Source: Agromyces larvae
Lineage (GTDB): Bacteria; Actinomycetota; Actinomycetes; Actinomycetales; Microbacteriaceae
Direction: 5' to 3'
Assembly (NCBI RefSeq): GCF_022811705.1
Contig: NZ_CP094528.1
Location: forward strand, 1,612,001 to 1,676,000
DNA length: 64,000 nt
In this document: one piece after another, positions 52,147 through 60,844 of the stretch
How positions within the stretch are numbered: position 1 is the first letter of the stretch
How the letters are laid out: each line of letters opens with the position of its first letter
The notes under the pieces: model-generated
The model's input: only the letters and a program-made list of their open reading frames with translations
What the model was told of the DNA's origin: nothing
Databases searched by the model: none
Made by a program: the position numbers and the translations under genes

Positions 52147-54042
52147 ATGACTCGACTGCTCCACCGACTCGTGACCGAGGCGGCGGGCGATCGGCCCGCG
52201 CCCGCGTTCGCGCTGCTGCACCGCGAAACCGACCCGCACCTCGACGTACTGCACGGCGACGTCGTCGACGTCGACCGGCTCGCCGACATCCCGCTCGACG
52301 GCGACGAGGTGCTCGCGCTCGTGCCGTTCCGCCAGGTGCGCGAGCGCGGCTTCGACGCCCACGACGACGACGCGCCGCTGCGCTGCCTCGTGGTGCGCGA
52401 ACGTGAGCGGGTGCCGATCGACCTGGCCGTCGCGCTGCTGCCGGCGACGCCGCCCGCGGTCGCCGACCTCGGGGTCGACGTCGCCGACGACGCCTACGCC
52501 GAGGTCGTGCGTCGCGTGATCGACGACGAGATCGGGCGCGGCGAGGGCGCGAACTTCGTGATCCGCCGCGAGTTCACCGGGTCGACGTCGACGCGACCCG
52601 CCCACGCGGTGCTCGCGTGGATGCGCGAACTGCTCGAGCACGAGCGCGGCGCGTACTGGACCTTCGCCGTCCACACGCCGGGCCTGTCGGCGGTCGGCGC
52701 GACGCCCGAGCGGCACGTGTCGTCGATCGGCGGCGTGGTCGCGATGAATCCGATCAGCGGCACCTTCCGGCACGCGGCGGGCGGAGCATCCGCCGATGAT
52801 CTGGTCGCGTTCCTCGGCGACGTGAAGGAGCGCGAGGAACTCGTCATGGTCGTCGACGAGGAGCTGAAGATGATGAGCGCGGTCTGCCCCGACGGCGGGC
52901 GGATGCGCGGGCCCTTTCTGAAGCGGATGTCTCGGCTCACGCACACCGAGTACCTGCTCGAGGGCACGACCGGCCTGGATCCGCGCGAGGTGCTGCGACG
53001 CACGATGTTCGCGCCGACCGTCACGGGCTCGCCGATGGGCAACGCGTGCACCGTCATCGCGCGCCACGAGCCAACCGGCCGCGGCTACTACGCGGGCGTA
53101 ATGGCCCGCTTCACGCCGGCCCCGGCCTCGCCGTCGGGGTACGACCTCGACGCGCCGATCCTGATCCGCACGGCGTACCTCGACGACGCCGGGCGGGTGC
53201 GGGTGCCGGTCGGCGCGACGCTCGTGCGCCACTCCGATCCCGACGGCGAGGTCGCCGAGACCCATGCGAAGGCGGCCGGCGTGCTCGGTGCGATCGGGGC
53301 GATCCCCCGGTCGGATGCCTCGGGCGCGCCCATCGGCGCCCTCGCCGCCGGGGCGACCGACGACCCGCGCGCGGCCGCCCTGCTCGCCGACCGCAATCGC
53401 ATGCTCGCTCCGTTCTGGAGCACCCCGCAGCACGCCCGCTCGCCGCGGGGGTGCTCGGCACTCGTGATCGACGCGGGCGACGACTTCACCACGATGCTCG
53501 CGCACCAGCTGCGGCACCTCGGCCTCGACGCCCGCGTGGTGCCGTGGCACGAGGCGCCCGTCGAGGCATCCGACGATCTCGTGGTCTTCGGCCCGGGTCC
53601 CGGCGACCCGCGCAATGCGGCCGATCCGCGGATCGCGCGTCTGCGCGAGCTCGTCGCCGCGCGCCTGGTGCAGCGGCGCCCGATGCTCGCCGTCTGCCTC
53701 AGCCATCAGCTGCTCGCCGACCTCGCCGGCCTGCCGCTCGAGCCGCTGCCCGCACCGCGCCAGGGGCTCCAGTTGCAGATCGACGTGTTCGGCGAACCGG
53801 CCGCCGTCGGCTTCTACAACACGTTCACCGCGGTCGCACCCGACCGGTCGATCACGCCCGAACTCGACCTCGAGGTCGCGGCCGACCCGTCGACGGGCGC
53901 GGTCGTCGCACTGCGCGGAACATCCGTCGCATCCGTCCAGGGCCACCTGGAATCGGTGCTGTCGCCCGACGGGCTCGACCTGCTCGAACGGCTCGTCGAC
54001 GGCGTGCTGGCGCCGGCGCCGCTCGCGCGGTCAGGCGGGTGA
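52147..54042 (+). CDS. Fused anthranilate synthase-type enzyme (PhzE/TrpEG-like)
   Basis: 631 aa. The N-terminal ~430 residues are a chorismate-binding synthase domain (ATPERHVSSIGGVVAMNPIS, DEELKMMSAVCPDGGRMRGP, VTGSPMGNACTVI). The C-terminal ~190 residues are a glutamine amidotransferase with FGPGPGDPRN, catalytic cysteine in LAVCLSHQLLA and a VQGHLESVLS histidine/glutamate pair. The layout resembles PhzE, which makes 2-amino-2-deoxyisochorismate, but also fused TrpEG anthranilate synthases. The Trp leader and attenuator upstream argue for a tryptophan-related role. No phenazine or further trp genes follow. Uncertain between the two products. Confidence 0.82.
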   Translation: MTRLLHRLVTEAAGDRPAPAFALLHRETDPHLDVLHGDVVDVDRLADIPLDGDEVLALVPFRQVRERGFDAHDDDAPLRCLVVRERERVPIDLAVALLPATPPAVADLGVDVADDAYAEVVRRVIDDEIGRGEGANFVIRREFTGSTSTRPAHAVLAWMRELLEHERGAYWTFAVHTPGLSAVGATPERHVSSIGGVVAMNPISGTFRHAAGGASADDLVAFLGDVKEREELVMVVDEELKMMSAVCPDGGRMRGPFLKRMSRLTHTEYLLEGTTGLDPREVLRRTMFAPTVTGSPMGNACTVIARHEPTGRGYYAGVMARFTPAPASPSGYDLDAPILIRTAYLDDAGRVRVPVGATLVRHSDPDGEVAETHAKAAGVLGAIGAIPRSDASGAPIGALAAGATDDPRAAALLADRNRMLAPFWSTPQHARSPRGCSALVIDAGDDFTTMLAHQLRHLGLDARVVPWHEAPVEASDDLVVFGPGPGDPRNAADPRIARLRELVAARLVQRRPMLAVCLSHQLLADLAGLPLEPLPAPRQGLQLQIDVFGEPAAVGFYNTFTAVAPDRSITPELDLEVAADPSTGAVVALRGTSVASVQGHLESVLSPDGLDLLERLVDGVLAPAPLARSGG

Positions 54043-54525
54043 GGTCGCCGCACGGCGCGCACCGGCCGAGGCCCGCTCGGTCAGGTGCAACCGCACCATC
54101 GGGATGACCGGATCCTGCACGCCGGTCGCCTCCGAGATCGAACGCCGCAGCATGCGCCACGCCTCGGGGTGTTCGGCGGCGTAGCGATCGAGCACCGCCC
54201 GGCTCTCGGCGGCGTCGAGCAGTTCGGCGCGCGCGGGAACCCTGGTGCGGAACCCGATGCTCACCGCGCACCGCGGTTCGGAGCGCAGGTTGCGGTACCA
54301 CGCCGCGTGCGGGCCGAACCCCGAGGCGATCAGGATGCGGTCGGGCGCCTCGCGGTCGACGGTCTCGAGCACCGCGTACCTCGGCTCGCCCGACACGCGC
54401 CCCCGGTGGACGAGCAGCAGCAGCCTGCCGCCGAAGAGGAACCCGAAGCCCGCCTTGAACAGCGGAATGGGCGCGCGCACCGCCCATCGGGTCGTGAGGA
54501 ACTTCGCACCGAGATCCATCGTCAC
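54031..54525 (-). CDS. Deazaflavin-dependent nitroreductase-fold protein
   Basis: 164 aa. The LLLVHRGRVSGEPRYAVLE and GFGPHAAWYRNLRSEPRCAVSIG stretches are those of F420-dependent (Ddn-like, DUF385) split-barrel reductases. The cofactor is probably F420, used to reduce small molecules in the cytosol; the substrate is unknown. It ends 12 bases inside the anthranilate-synthase-type gene on the opposite strand. Start is GTG at 54525 or ATG at 54519. Confidence 0.85.
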   Translation of the reverse strand: MTMDLGAKFLTTRWAVRAPIPLFKAGFGFLFGGRLLLLVHRGRVSGEPRYAVLETVDREAPDRILIASGFGPHAAWYRNLRSEPRCAVSIGFRTRVPARAELLDAAESRAVLDRYAAEHPEAWRMLRRSISEATGVQDPVIPMVRLHLTERASAGARRAATSPA

Positions 54526-54616
54526 CCCCGACGTCGAGGCTACCTTCCGTCAGCGCGGCCGAGCCCGGGCGCGGCAGCGTGATGCGGCCGCGTCGGCGGC
54601 CCGCTAGCGTTGCCGC

Positions 54617-54976
54617 ATGCCGATCGAACGCTCCGTCCGTGACCGAGTGCTCCACCTCGACCCCGACGGGCCGCTGATGTCGAGCTCCGACGACACGAAC
54701 GACCTCATCGGCGATGCCTGGGCGAACCGGTGCGACACGGTGGCGGTGCCCGTCGCGCGCCTCGATCCGCGGTTCTTCGATCTCGCGTCGGGTCTCGCCG
54801 GCACGGTCGCGCAGAAGTTCGTGAATTACCGGCTGCGCCTCGTCGTGGTGGGCGACATCACCGCGCACGAGGCCGCGAGCCGAGCCCTGCGCGACTGGGT
54901 GCGCGAGTCGAACCGGGGCGACCACATCTGGTTCCTGCCCGACGACGCGGCGCTCGCCGAGCGGCTGCGCGCCTGA
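54617..54976 (+). CDS. DUF4180 protein
   Basis: 119 aa. MSSSDDTNDLIGDAW and LASGLAGTVAQKFVNYRLRL match DUF4180, a small alpha/beta family of unknown function. TAGCGT at 54605-54610, six bases before the ATG, suggests a leaderless transcript. It converges with the histidine phosphatase gene. Confidence 0.85.
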   Translation: MPIERSVRDRVLHLDPDGPLMSSSDDTNDLIGDAWANRCDTVAVPVARLDPRFFDLASGLAGTVAQKFVNYRLRLVVVGDITAHEAASRALRDWVRESNRGDHIWFLPDDAALAERLRA

Positions 54977-54997
54977 CCGGGCCGGCCCGACCCGGCC

Positions 54998-55588
54998 TCA
55001 GGCGACCTGCTCGGATGCCTCGGGCGCGAGGTCGGCGGGCGCGGCGCGACGCAGCCCCTGGTCGGTGAGTTCGACGGCGTGCACGGACACGTTGCCCGCT
55101 CTGCCCGGGGAGTCGGCGGGCGTCGGCGACAGCACGAAGTTGATCGCGTTGACGACGCCGCCGTGCGTGACGACGACGGTCGTGGCGTCGGGTGCGACGC
55201 AGCGGCGCAGCGCTTGCGTCGTGCGCTCCACGACCTGGGGCCGGGTCTCGACGCCGGGAATGCCGTCGGGCCAGCGCGCGTGCGCATCGTCCCAGGTCAT
55301 GCCCTCGGCGATGCCGAACGCCTGCTCGCCGAGGTCGTCGTCGACGTCCACCTCGGCCAGCCCGAGGGCGTCGGCGATCGGTCGGGCCGTGTCGGCGGCC
55401 CGCGCGAACGGACTCGACACCACGCGCACGATGCGCGATGCCTCGGCCGACGCCGCGATGGTGCGTGCGACGGCGAGCGCCTGCGCGCGACCCGTCTCGT
55501 TCAGCGGCGTGTCGGTGCGGCCCTGGATGCGGCCCGCGACGTTCCAATCCGTTTCGGCGTGGCGGACGAGGAGGATGCGAGTGGTCAC
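54998..55588 (-). CDS. Histidine phosphatase family protein
   Basis: 196 aa. The N-terminal LLVRHAETDWNVAGRIQGRTD carries the catalytic RHx histidine and VVTHGGVVNAIN the second histidine of the phosphoglycerate-mutase-like superfamily. It hydrolyses phosphoesters or phosphoanhydrides in the cytosol; the substrate is not known. The start lies 36 bp downstream of the next glycosylase gene on the same strand, so the two are probably co-transcribed. Confidence 0.9.
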   Translation of the reverse strand: MTTRILLVRHAETDWNVAGRIQGRTDTPLNETGRAQALAVARTIAASAEASRIVRVVSSPFARAADTARPIADALGLAEVDVDDDLGEQAFGIAEGMTWDDAHARWPDGIPGVETRPQVVERTTQALRRCVAPDATTVVVTHGGVVNAINFVLSPTPADSPGRAGNVSVHAVELTDQGLRRAAPADLAPEASEQVA

Positions 55589-55624
55589 CGGTCGACCCTA
55601 CCGACCGTGCGGAGGCGCCGACGG

Positions 55625-56476
55625 TCAGCCCTTGAGCGGCAGGAGCTCGCCGCCGGTCTGGCACTGCGGGCAGTACTGCGCGGTCGTGCTCGCGAAGGAG
55701 AAGTCCTGCACCACGCCGCCGCATCCGGGGCACGGTTCGCCGGTGCGCCCGTGCACGAGCATCGCGTCGACTTTCGCCTGCTTCAGGCGGTCGATCGGGA
55801 TGCCGCGCCGCGCGTCGATCGCGCCGCGCACCACGTCGACCGTGGCCGCGAACAGCCGGTCGAGTTCGGCGTCGTCGAGGCTCGCCGCGTGCGCGACGGG
55901 CGACAGCCGGGCGACGAAGAGGATCTCGTCGGAGTACGCGTTGCCGATGCCGGCCAGCGACTCCTGTTCTTGCAGCACGGCCTTGACCTGCTTGCGTCGA
56001 CCGGCGAACGCCCGATCGAAGTCGGCACGTGAGAACGACGGGTCGGCGGGGTCGGGCCCGAGCTTGGCGATCGCCGGTACGTCGCGCGGCGCGTCGACCA
56101 CCCAGCACCCGAGCGAGACCCAGCCGCCGGCATCGGTCAGCTCGACCGCGCCGCCGTCGTCGAAGGCGAGCGAGGCGAGCATGGGCGGCTCGGCTGCGGC
56201 CGGAGCATCCGTCGAGGTGCTCGCGCCGTCGCCGAACCGCGCCCAGCCGTGCCGGCCGAGCGAGACGACCAGGTGCGCCCCGCTGCTGAAACCCAGATCG
56301 ACCAGCTTGCCGAAGCGCGAGACGCGCTCGATGTGCTGACCGACCAGCCCGTCGGGCGGGCGGGTGCGCGTCTTCACGACACGGAACTCGACGACGTCGA
56401 CCCCGGTGAGCGCACGACCCGCGAGCCGTTCGCCGAGCGCGTCGGCGAGTGCCTGCACCTCGGGCGACTCGGGCAT
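55625..56476 (-). CDS. Fpg/Nei-family DNA glycosylase (copy 2)
   Basis: 283 aa from ATG at 56476, with MPESPEVQALADAL (Pro2, Glu3). SRFGKLVDLG has the hairpin lysine; LAGIGNAYSDEILFVA is the helix-turn-helix; the zinc finger is CPGCGGVVQ...QYCPQCQTGG. It is a diverged paralogue of the gene at 50391-51251. Which oxidised base each prefers is not readable from sequence. Confidence 0.9.
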   Translation of the reverse strand: MPESPEVQALADALGERLAGRALTGVDVVEFRVVKTRTRPPDGLVGQHIERVSRFGKLVDLGFSSGAHLVVSLGRHGWARFGDGASTSTDAPAAAEPPMLASLAFDDGGAVELTDAGGWVSLGCWVVDAPRDVPAIAKLGPDPADPSFSRADFDRAFAGRRKQVKAVLQEQESLAGIGNAYSDEILFVARLSPVAHAASLDDAELDRLFAATVDVVRGAIDARRGIPIDRLKQAKVDAMLVHGRTGEPCPGCGGVVQDFSFASTTAQYCPQCQTGGELLPLKG

Positions 56477-56562
56477 GCCCCCAGCCTCGCACGGACCTCC
56501 GACGCGTGCCACCGGTGATCGATATGCCCACCCCGGCATGCCGTCTCGCGTACGGTTGCCGG

Positions 56563-57138
56563 ATGGTCACCCGGTTCCTGTCACGCGTCTACTGGGCGTG
56601 CAGCCGGTGGACCCTCGTCACCGAGCCCGGGCCGACCCGCCCGACGGTGCTGCTCGGTGCGCCGCACACGTCGAACTGGGACTTCGTGCTCATGCTGGGC
56701 ATCGCCTGGCGGCTCGGCATCGACATCCGCTGGCTCGGCAAGAAGAGCCTGTTCGCGGGCTGGCGGGGGCCGCTGATGCACCGGCTCGGCGGCATTCCGG
56801 TCGACCGCGCCGACCCGGGACGCGTCGTGGCCGAGGTGGTCGCGCGGATCCACGCGGGCGAGGTGTTCAGCCTCGTCGTCACGCCCGACGGCACCCGCGG
56901 CGCGAACGCGCACTGGAAGAGCGGCTTCTACCGCATCGCCCGTGAGACGGGCATGCCGGTCACCCTCGGCTACGTCGACCGCACCACGATGACGACCGGC
57001 CTCGGGCCGACGCTCGAGCTCACCGGCGACGTGCCGGCCGACATGGATGCGATCCGTGCGTTCTACGCCGACAAGGCCGGTCTCCGCCCGCAGTACCGCA
57101 CCGAGCCGCGCCTCGCGTCGGAGCTCGGCGACGCCTGA
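56563..57138 (+). CDS. 1-acylglycerol-3-phosphate acyltransferase-like (PlsC superfamily)
   Basis: 191 aa. The catalytic HX4D motif is HTSNWDF (about residue 37) and the substrate loop is VTPDGTRGAN. Members acylate lysophosphatidic acid or related lipids at the membrane. The compact size without an N-terminal helix fits the bacterial short form. TACGGT, six bases before the ATG at 56563, suggests a leaderless transcript. Acyl donor and acceptor are unknown. Confidence 0.85.
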   Translation: MVTRFLSRVYWACSRWTLVTEPGPTRPTVLLGAPHTSNWDFVLMLGIAWRLGIDIRWLGKKSLFAGWRGPLMHRLGGIPVDRADPGRVVAEVVARIHAGEVFSLVVTPDGTRGANAHWKSGFYRIARETGMPVTLGYVDRTTMTTGLGPTLELTGDVPADMDAIRAFYADKAGLRPQYRTEPRLASELGDA

Positions 57139-57178
57139 GCCCGGCCGTCGCCCCGGCGCCCGGGCCTGAGCCCGGCGC

Positions 57179-58534
57179 CTACTCCGTCGCGAAGTCGAGC
57201 GACGCGTCGGCGACCGCGATGACCGACCAGGTGCCGCCGTCGGCGTCGGTGAACGTGTAGGCGGGCACCACGAGCACGCTCCCGTCGGGTTGCCACTGCG
57301 TGGCGAACCCGAGCTGCGCCTCGACGATCTCGACCCGGTTCACCGGCCAGGACACGGCGACTCCGGCATCGGGCACGGCCGGGGGTTCGGTGGGCGGTTC
57401 CCAGGTCGCCGTGGCATCCGGGCTGACCTGGACGCCCACCGCGGCGTCGACTCGAGCGCCGGCGGCCAGCGGCATGATGCCCGCCTGCGCGCCGAACCGC
57501 GGGTCGCTCAACCGCTCGAACGCCTCCTGCTCGCTCACGATCGGGTAGTCGCCGAGCAGCACCAGCTCGGCCAGCGAGCCCGATGCGCTGTACACGCCCT
57601 CGTCGGTGAGTTCGAGCCACCACGCCTGGTCGAGCCGCTGTCCGTCGAGCAGCGGCCACGCCTGTGCGCTGCGGGTGACGGCGCCTTCGAAGGTCGGCGC
57701 TTCGTACCGGTAGGAGTCGGGGTCGGCTCCGGTCGCTGCGATGAGCGAGCGGAGCACGTCGATCGCCGCCTGCTCGGCGGGCACTTCGCCGGTCGGGGTG
57801 CACGGCACGTCGGGGGTGTCGTCGCACACCCAGGGATCCACGTTCGGGTTGTAGTAGGAGAAGTTCAGCGTGCCATCGAGCCCGACGGTCAGGGTCGGGC
57901 CGGTGCCGTCGTTCGGGCCGACCGCCCACGCGCCCGACGAGATCTCGGCGGTGCCGCCGAGCCCGAGCGCCGCGGCGAGCGCGCCCACGGTCTCCGCGTT
58001 CGACCTCGACCGGGCGTCGTAGCCGTAACCGGCCGCGGTGCCCGCGTCGGTCGACAGCCCCGACGCGTGGAAGCTGTTGCGACCCGACCAGCCGGGGTAC
58101 ATCATCGCGTCGCGCGGTGAGAGTTTTGCCCCGCCGATCGCGCTGTCGACGGGTGCGCCGCCCATCGACAGCTCCTGGGTGGCACCGCCCCCGAGGGTGA
58201 TCGGCGGTGCGGCGACCGGCGCCGGCTGCCCGCCGGTGGCGGCGCCGACGCCGTAGCTGACCGCGCCGACCACCGCGATCGCGGCGGCGACGCCGGCGAT
58301 CGCGACCCAGCGCGGGCGGCGTCGCGCGCGTTCGGTCGCGAGGTCTGCGACCGGGGGCGCGGCCTGGTCGGATGCCTCGGAAGAGTCGGATGCCCCGGAT
58401 GCCCGGTCACCGGCCGGAGCGGCGACCGATGCGACGACGTCGTCGACGAAGCCGTCACGGGGCTCGACGCCGGCCGCGGGGTCGGCGGCGCGGAGCCGCT
58501 CGACGGGGTCGAGGTCGTCGTGGTCGTCGCGCAT
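57179..58534 (-). CDS. Membrane-anchored protein downstream of an ECF sigma factor
   Basis: 451 aa from ATG at 58534, behind GGAAGGTG. The N-terminal cytoplasmic part (about 70 residues) is acidic and disordered, with SDSSEASD repeats; one membrane helix follows at about 75-97. The rest lies outside, with a beta-rich region (PTLTVGLDGTLNFSYYNPNVD) and two CDDTPDVPC cysteines. Next to the sigma factor gene, the layout fits an anti-sigma-like or sensor role. No zinc-binding anti-sigma motif (HxxxCxxC) is visible, so this is inference. Confidence 0.7.
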   Translation of the reverse strand: MRDDHDDLDPVERLRAADPAAGVEPRDGFVDDVVASVAAPAGDRASGASDSSEASDQAAPPVADLATERARRRPRWVAIAGVAAAIAVVGAVSYGVGAATGGQPAPVAAPPITLGGGATQELSMGGAPVDSAIGGAKLSPRDAMMYPGWSGRNSFHASGLSTDAGTAAGYGYDARSRSNAETVGALAAALGLGGTAEISSGAWAVGPNDGTGPTLTVGLDGTLNFSYYNPNVDPWVCDDTPDVPCTPTGEVPAEQAAIDVLRSLIAATGADPDSYRYEAPTFEGAVTRSAQAWPLLDGQRLDQAWWLELTDEGVYSASGSLAELVLLGDYPIVSEQEAFERLSDPRFGAQAGIMPLAAGARVDAAVGVQVSPDATATWEPPTEPPAVPDAGVAVSWPVNRVEIVEAQLGFATQWQPDGSVLVVPAYTFTDADGGTWSVIAVADASLDFATE

Positions 58535-58619
58535 GGTGATCACCTTCCGTGGTGGGCTGCCGGATGCGGGTTCACTCTCGGATATGTGCCGGGCGGCGCG
58601 AACCTTGCACCGGCGGCCG

Positions 58620-59147
58620 TCAGAACGTCAGCCGCTCGCCCCACGCCTCGCGGAGGCGCTTGCGGGCGCGTGAGAGCGCGGCATCCGCCCCGGAGCGCGA
58701 GATGCCGAGCACCTGCGCGAGCTCCTCGCCGTCGAGGCCCTCCCACGCGTGCAGCAGCAGGATGCGACGGTCGCGCTCGCCGACGCTCGCGAGCGCGCCG
58801 CGCAGTTCGGCGTCGAACAGCGCGCTGAGCTCGGGGTCGCCCTCGACGCGGTGCGCGGATGCCTCGGGCACGTCGCCGACCGGCAGGTCGACGAGCTTGC
58901 GGCGGTGGTTCGCGAGGGTGAACCCGGCGGTGCGGTAGAGCCAGGGCAGCACGGCGTCGCGCGGCACGTCGTCGCGCCGGCGCCAGGCGGTCGCGAACAC
59001 GTCGGCCGCGAGGTCGTCGGCGTCCTGCCGCGGACCGCGCCGCGCGAAGTAGCGCACCAGCGCGGTCGAGTGCTCGCGGACGACCGCGGTGAACCACGAG
59101 AGGTCGTCGCCGGCGGCGGCGCCCGGCCGGGCGGGCTCCTCGGGCAT
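58620..59147 (-). CDS. ECF-type RNA polymerase sigma factor
   Basis: 175 aa from ATG at 59147; the GAGGGGG ribosome binding site decides this start over a GTG at 59198 and a longer frame to 59234. Region 2 is in VRYFARRGPRQDADDLAADVFATAW..RRRDDVP, region 4 in RDRRILLLHAWEGLDGEELAQVLG and ISRSGADAALSRARKRL. It directs RNA polymerase to a set of promoters under envelope or other stress. The downstream membrane protein is the likely partner, separated by 85 bp. Confidence 0.9.
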   Translation of the reverse strand: MPEEPARPGAAAGDDLSWFTAVVREHSTALVRYFARRGPRQDADDLAADVFATAWRRRDDVPRDAVLPWLYRTAGFTLANHRRKLVDLPVGDVPEASAHRVEGDPELSALFDAELRGALASVGERDRRILLLHAWEGLDGEELAQVLGISRSGADAALSRARKRLREAWGERLTF

Positions 59148-59269
59148 CCGGGCCCCCTCGGTCATGTCGGCATCTGCTGCGGTGCTCGCGGTCGTCACAC
59201 CCTGCTTGTGTCGCGAGTTCCGTGAGTCTTGCACGGGCGCGGACGATGGCGCACGCCTAGGATCCGAGC

Positions 59270-59785
59270 ATGACGGATGCCTCGGGCCCGATCGTCCTCG
59301 TCGAGGGTGACAGCGACCGCATCGCCGTCGAGATGCTGGCGGCCCGGCTCGGCGTCGATCTGCCGCCGGTCGTGGCGATCGGCGGCTCGAAGAACGCGCG
59401 GCGTGCGATCGCGGCGCACCCCGGTGCGCGCCTCATCGGACTCGTCGACGCCGGCGAGCGCCGTGATTTCGAATCGGTGATCGACCCGGTGTTCGTGTGC
59501 GATCCCGACCTCGAGGCGGAGTTCGTGCGGGCGCTCGGCGTCGACGGCACGCTCGCGGTGGTCCGCGAGCAGGGCGAGCTCGACTCGTTCCGCACGCTGC
59601 AGCGCCAGCCCGCGCTGCGCGAGCGGTCGATCGAGGTGCAGCTCGCCCGCTTCTTCGGCGGGCGCAGCGGCAACAAGCTGCGGTACGCCCGGCTGCTCGC
59701 CGAGGCGGTGCCGCTCGACCGGGTCCCGCCGCCGCTGGCGGCGCTGTTCGCAGCCGTGGCGTCGGCCGGTCGCGACGACGTCTGA
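59270..59785 (+). CDS. Stand-alone Toprim-type domain protein
   Basis: 171 aa. VLVEGDSDRIAVEMLAARL carries the Toprim glutamate and LIGLVDAGERRDFE the acidic pair used for metal binding. The rest (VFVCDPDLEAEFVRALG) resembles the Toprim of OLD-family nucleases, but the ATPase domain that normally accompanies it is missing. TAGGAT lies six bases before the ATG. It may be a nuclease or a regulator; activity cannot be inferred. Confidence 0.7.
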   Translation: MTDASGPIVLVEGDSDRIAVEMLAARLGVDLPPVVAIGGSKNARRAIAAHPGARLIGLVDAGERRDFESVIDPVFVCDPDLEAEFVRALGVDGTLAVVREQGELDSFRTLQRQPALRERSIEVQLARFFGGRSGNKLRYARLLAEAVPLDRVPPPLAALFAAVASAGRDDV

Positions 59786-59829
59786 GCGGTGCGGGCTCCC
59801 CTGGGGCGCGACACCTCACGAACCCGGCA

Positions 59830-59859
59830 TTTACTGTACCGCACGTGCGGTACAGTAAA
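59830..59859. promoter_or_regulatory. Perfect 30-bp palindrome, probable TetR operator
   Basis: Left arm TTTACTGTACCGCAC (59830-59844) and right arm GTGCGGTACAGTAAA (59845-59859) are exact reverse complements. It ends three bases before the regulator ATG. TetR-family proteins bind such palindromes as dimers, so autorepression is likely. It is A/T-richer than its surroundings. Confidence 0.85.
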
Positions 59860-59862
59860 CCC

Positions 59863-60402
59863 ATGCATCAGCGATCACCGGCGGTGCGCGCCGGCATCCT
59901 CGAGGCGGCCGCACGAGTCATCCTGCGAGAGGGAGCCGAGCACTTCACCATCAGTCGCGTCGCCCGAGAGGCGGGGCTCAGCGTGGGCGGCCTGCGGTAC
60001 CACTTCGCCTCGAAACACGACCTGCTGGTCGGCCTCGTCGACCACGCGGTGGCCGGATTCGACGCCGCGCTCGCCGCGGCGGGCGACGCACCCGGCTCCA
60101 GGACGCGCGCGTACATCGACGCGACGCTCAGCGACACGGGCTCGCGTGAACTCGCCGCAGCGCTCGTCGCGACCGTCGCCGTCGACTCGCGACTGCTCGC
60201 CGTGCTGCGGGCGCACTTCGCCCGCTGGCAGGCGATGCTCGACGACGACGGCATCGACGACACGACCGCGGTGCTCGTCCGACTGGCCATGGACGGCTGG
60301 TGGCTCGCCGCGTTCGTCGATCTCGCGCCGCCGCGCGGCCGGGCGGCGACCGAGCTCCGAACCCGACTGAACGCGCTGGTGACGGAGGCGACCGGTGACT
60401 GA
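59863..60402 (+). CDS. TetR-family transcriptional regulator
   Basis: 179 aa from ATG at 59863. The N-terminal helix-turn-helix spans residues about 8-55 (GAEHFTISRVAREAGLSVGG, YHFASKHDLL). The C-terminal part is an all-helical ligand domain with no recognised ligand. Its start overlaps no other gene, and its end overlaps the next membrane-protein gene by eight bases. The palindrome just upstream is its probable operator; the co-transcribed membrane protein may be part of the response. Confidence 0.92.
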   Translation: MHQRSPAVRAGILEAAARVILREGAEHFTISRVAREAGLSVGGLRYHFASKHDLLVGLVDHAVAGFDAALAAAGDAPGSRTRAYIDATLSDTGSRELAAALVATVAVDSRLLAVLRAHFARWQAMLDDDGIDDTTAVLVRLAMDGWWLAAFVDLAPPRGRAATELRTRLNALVTEATGD

Positions 60403-60829
60403 TCTCGACCGCGGCACCCGCCTGAGCCGACGGGTGAAGTCGATCATGCTCTGGACCGACCTCGGCTTCGCCGCCTACTGGGTCGCGACCGCGGCCGGCC
60501 TGCTCTCGGTCGGCGGCGGGCGCATGATGAGCGACTGGAACTGGTCGTTCCTCGGGCTCGACCTGATCGCCATCACCACCGGTCTCGCCAGCATCGCCTT
60601 GGCGCGGGCGGCCCGCCCGGCGGCGCGCGACCTGATGATCGTCTCGCTCGCGCTCACCTCGGCCGCGGGCCTCATGGCCGTGAACTTCTGGGCGATCCGA
60701 GCGGAATTCGACCCGGTCTGGTGGATCCCGAACCTCTGGCTGCTGCTGTTTCCCGCGGTCGCCCTCACGCTGCTGTTCCGAACGACCTCTGCGTCGGGGC
60801 CCGCGTCCGCAGTGGCGCGGCCCGACTGA
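60395..60829 (+). CDS. Membrane protein, DUF5360/YvaD-like
   Basis: 144 aa with four predicted membrane helices (IMLWTDLGFAAYWVATAAGL, FLGLDLIAITTGLASIALA, LMIVSLALTSAAGLMAVNFW, LWLLLFPAVALTLLF). It resembles the YvaD family (DUF5360), which has no known function. It overlaps the TetR gene and is probably repressed by it. Confidence 0.7.
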   Translation: MTDLDRGTRLSRRVKSIMLWTDLGFAAYWVATAAGLLSVGGGRMMSDWNWSFLGLDLIAITTGLASIALARAARPAARDLMIVSLALTSAAGLMAVNFWAIRAEFDPVWWIPNLWLLLFPAVALTLLFRTTSASGPASAVARPD

Positions 60830-60844
60830 GCCGCACGCTCGGGC

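Noticed and set aside
52147..54042. Phenazine biosynthesis locus
   Set aside because: The enzyme resembles PhzE, but no other phz genes lie nearby and a Trp leader precedes it, so I do not claim a phenazine cluster.
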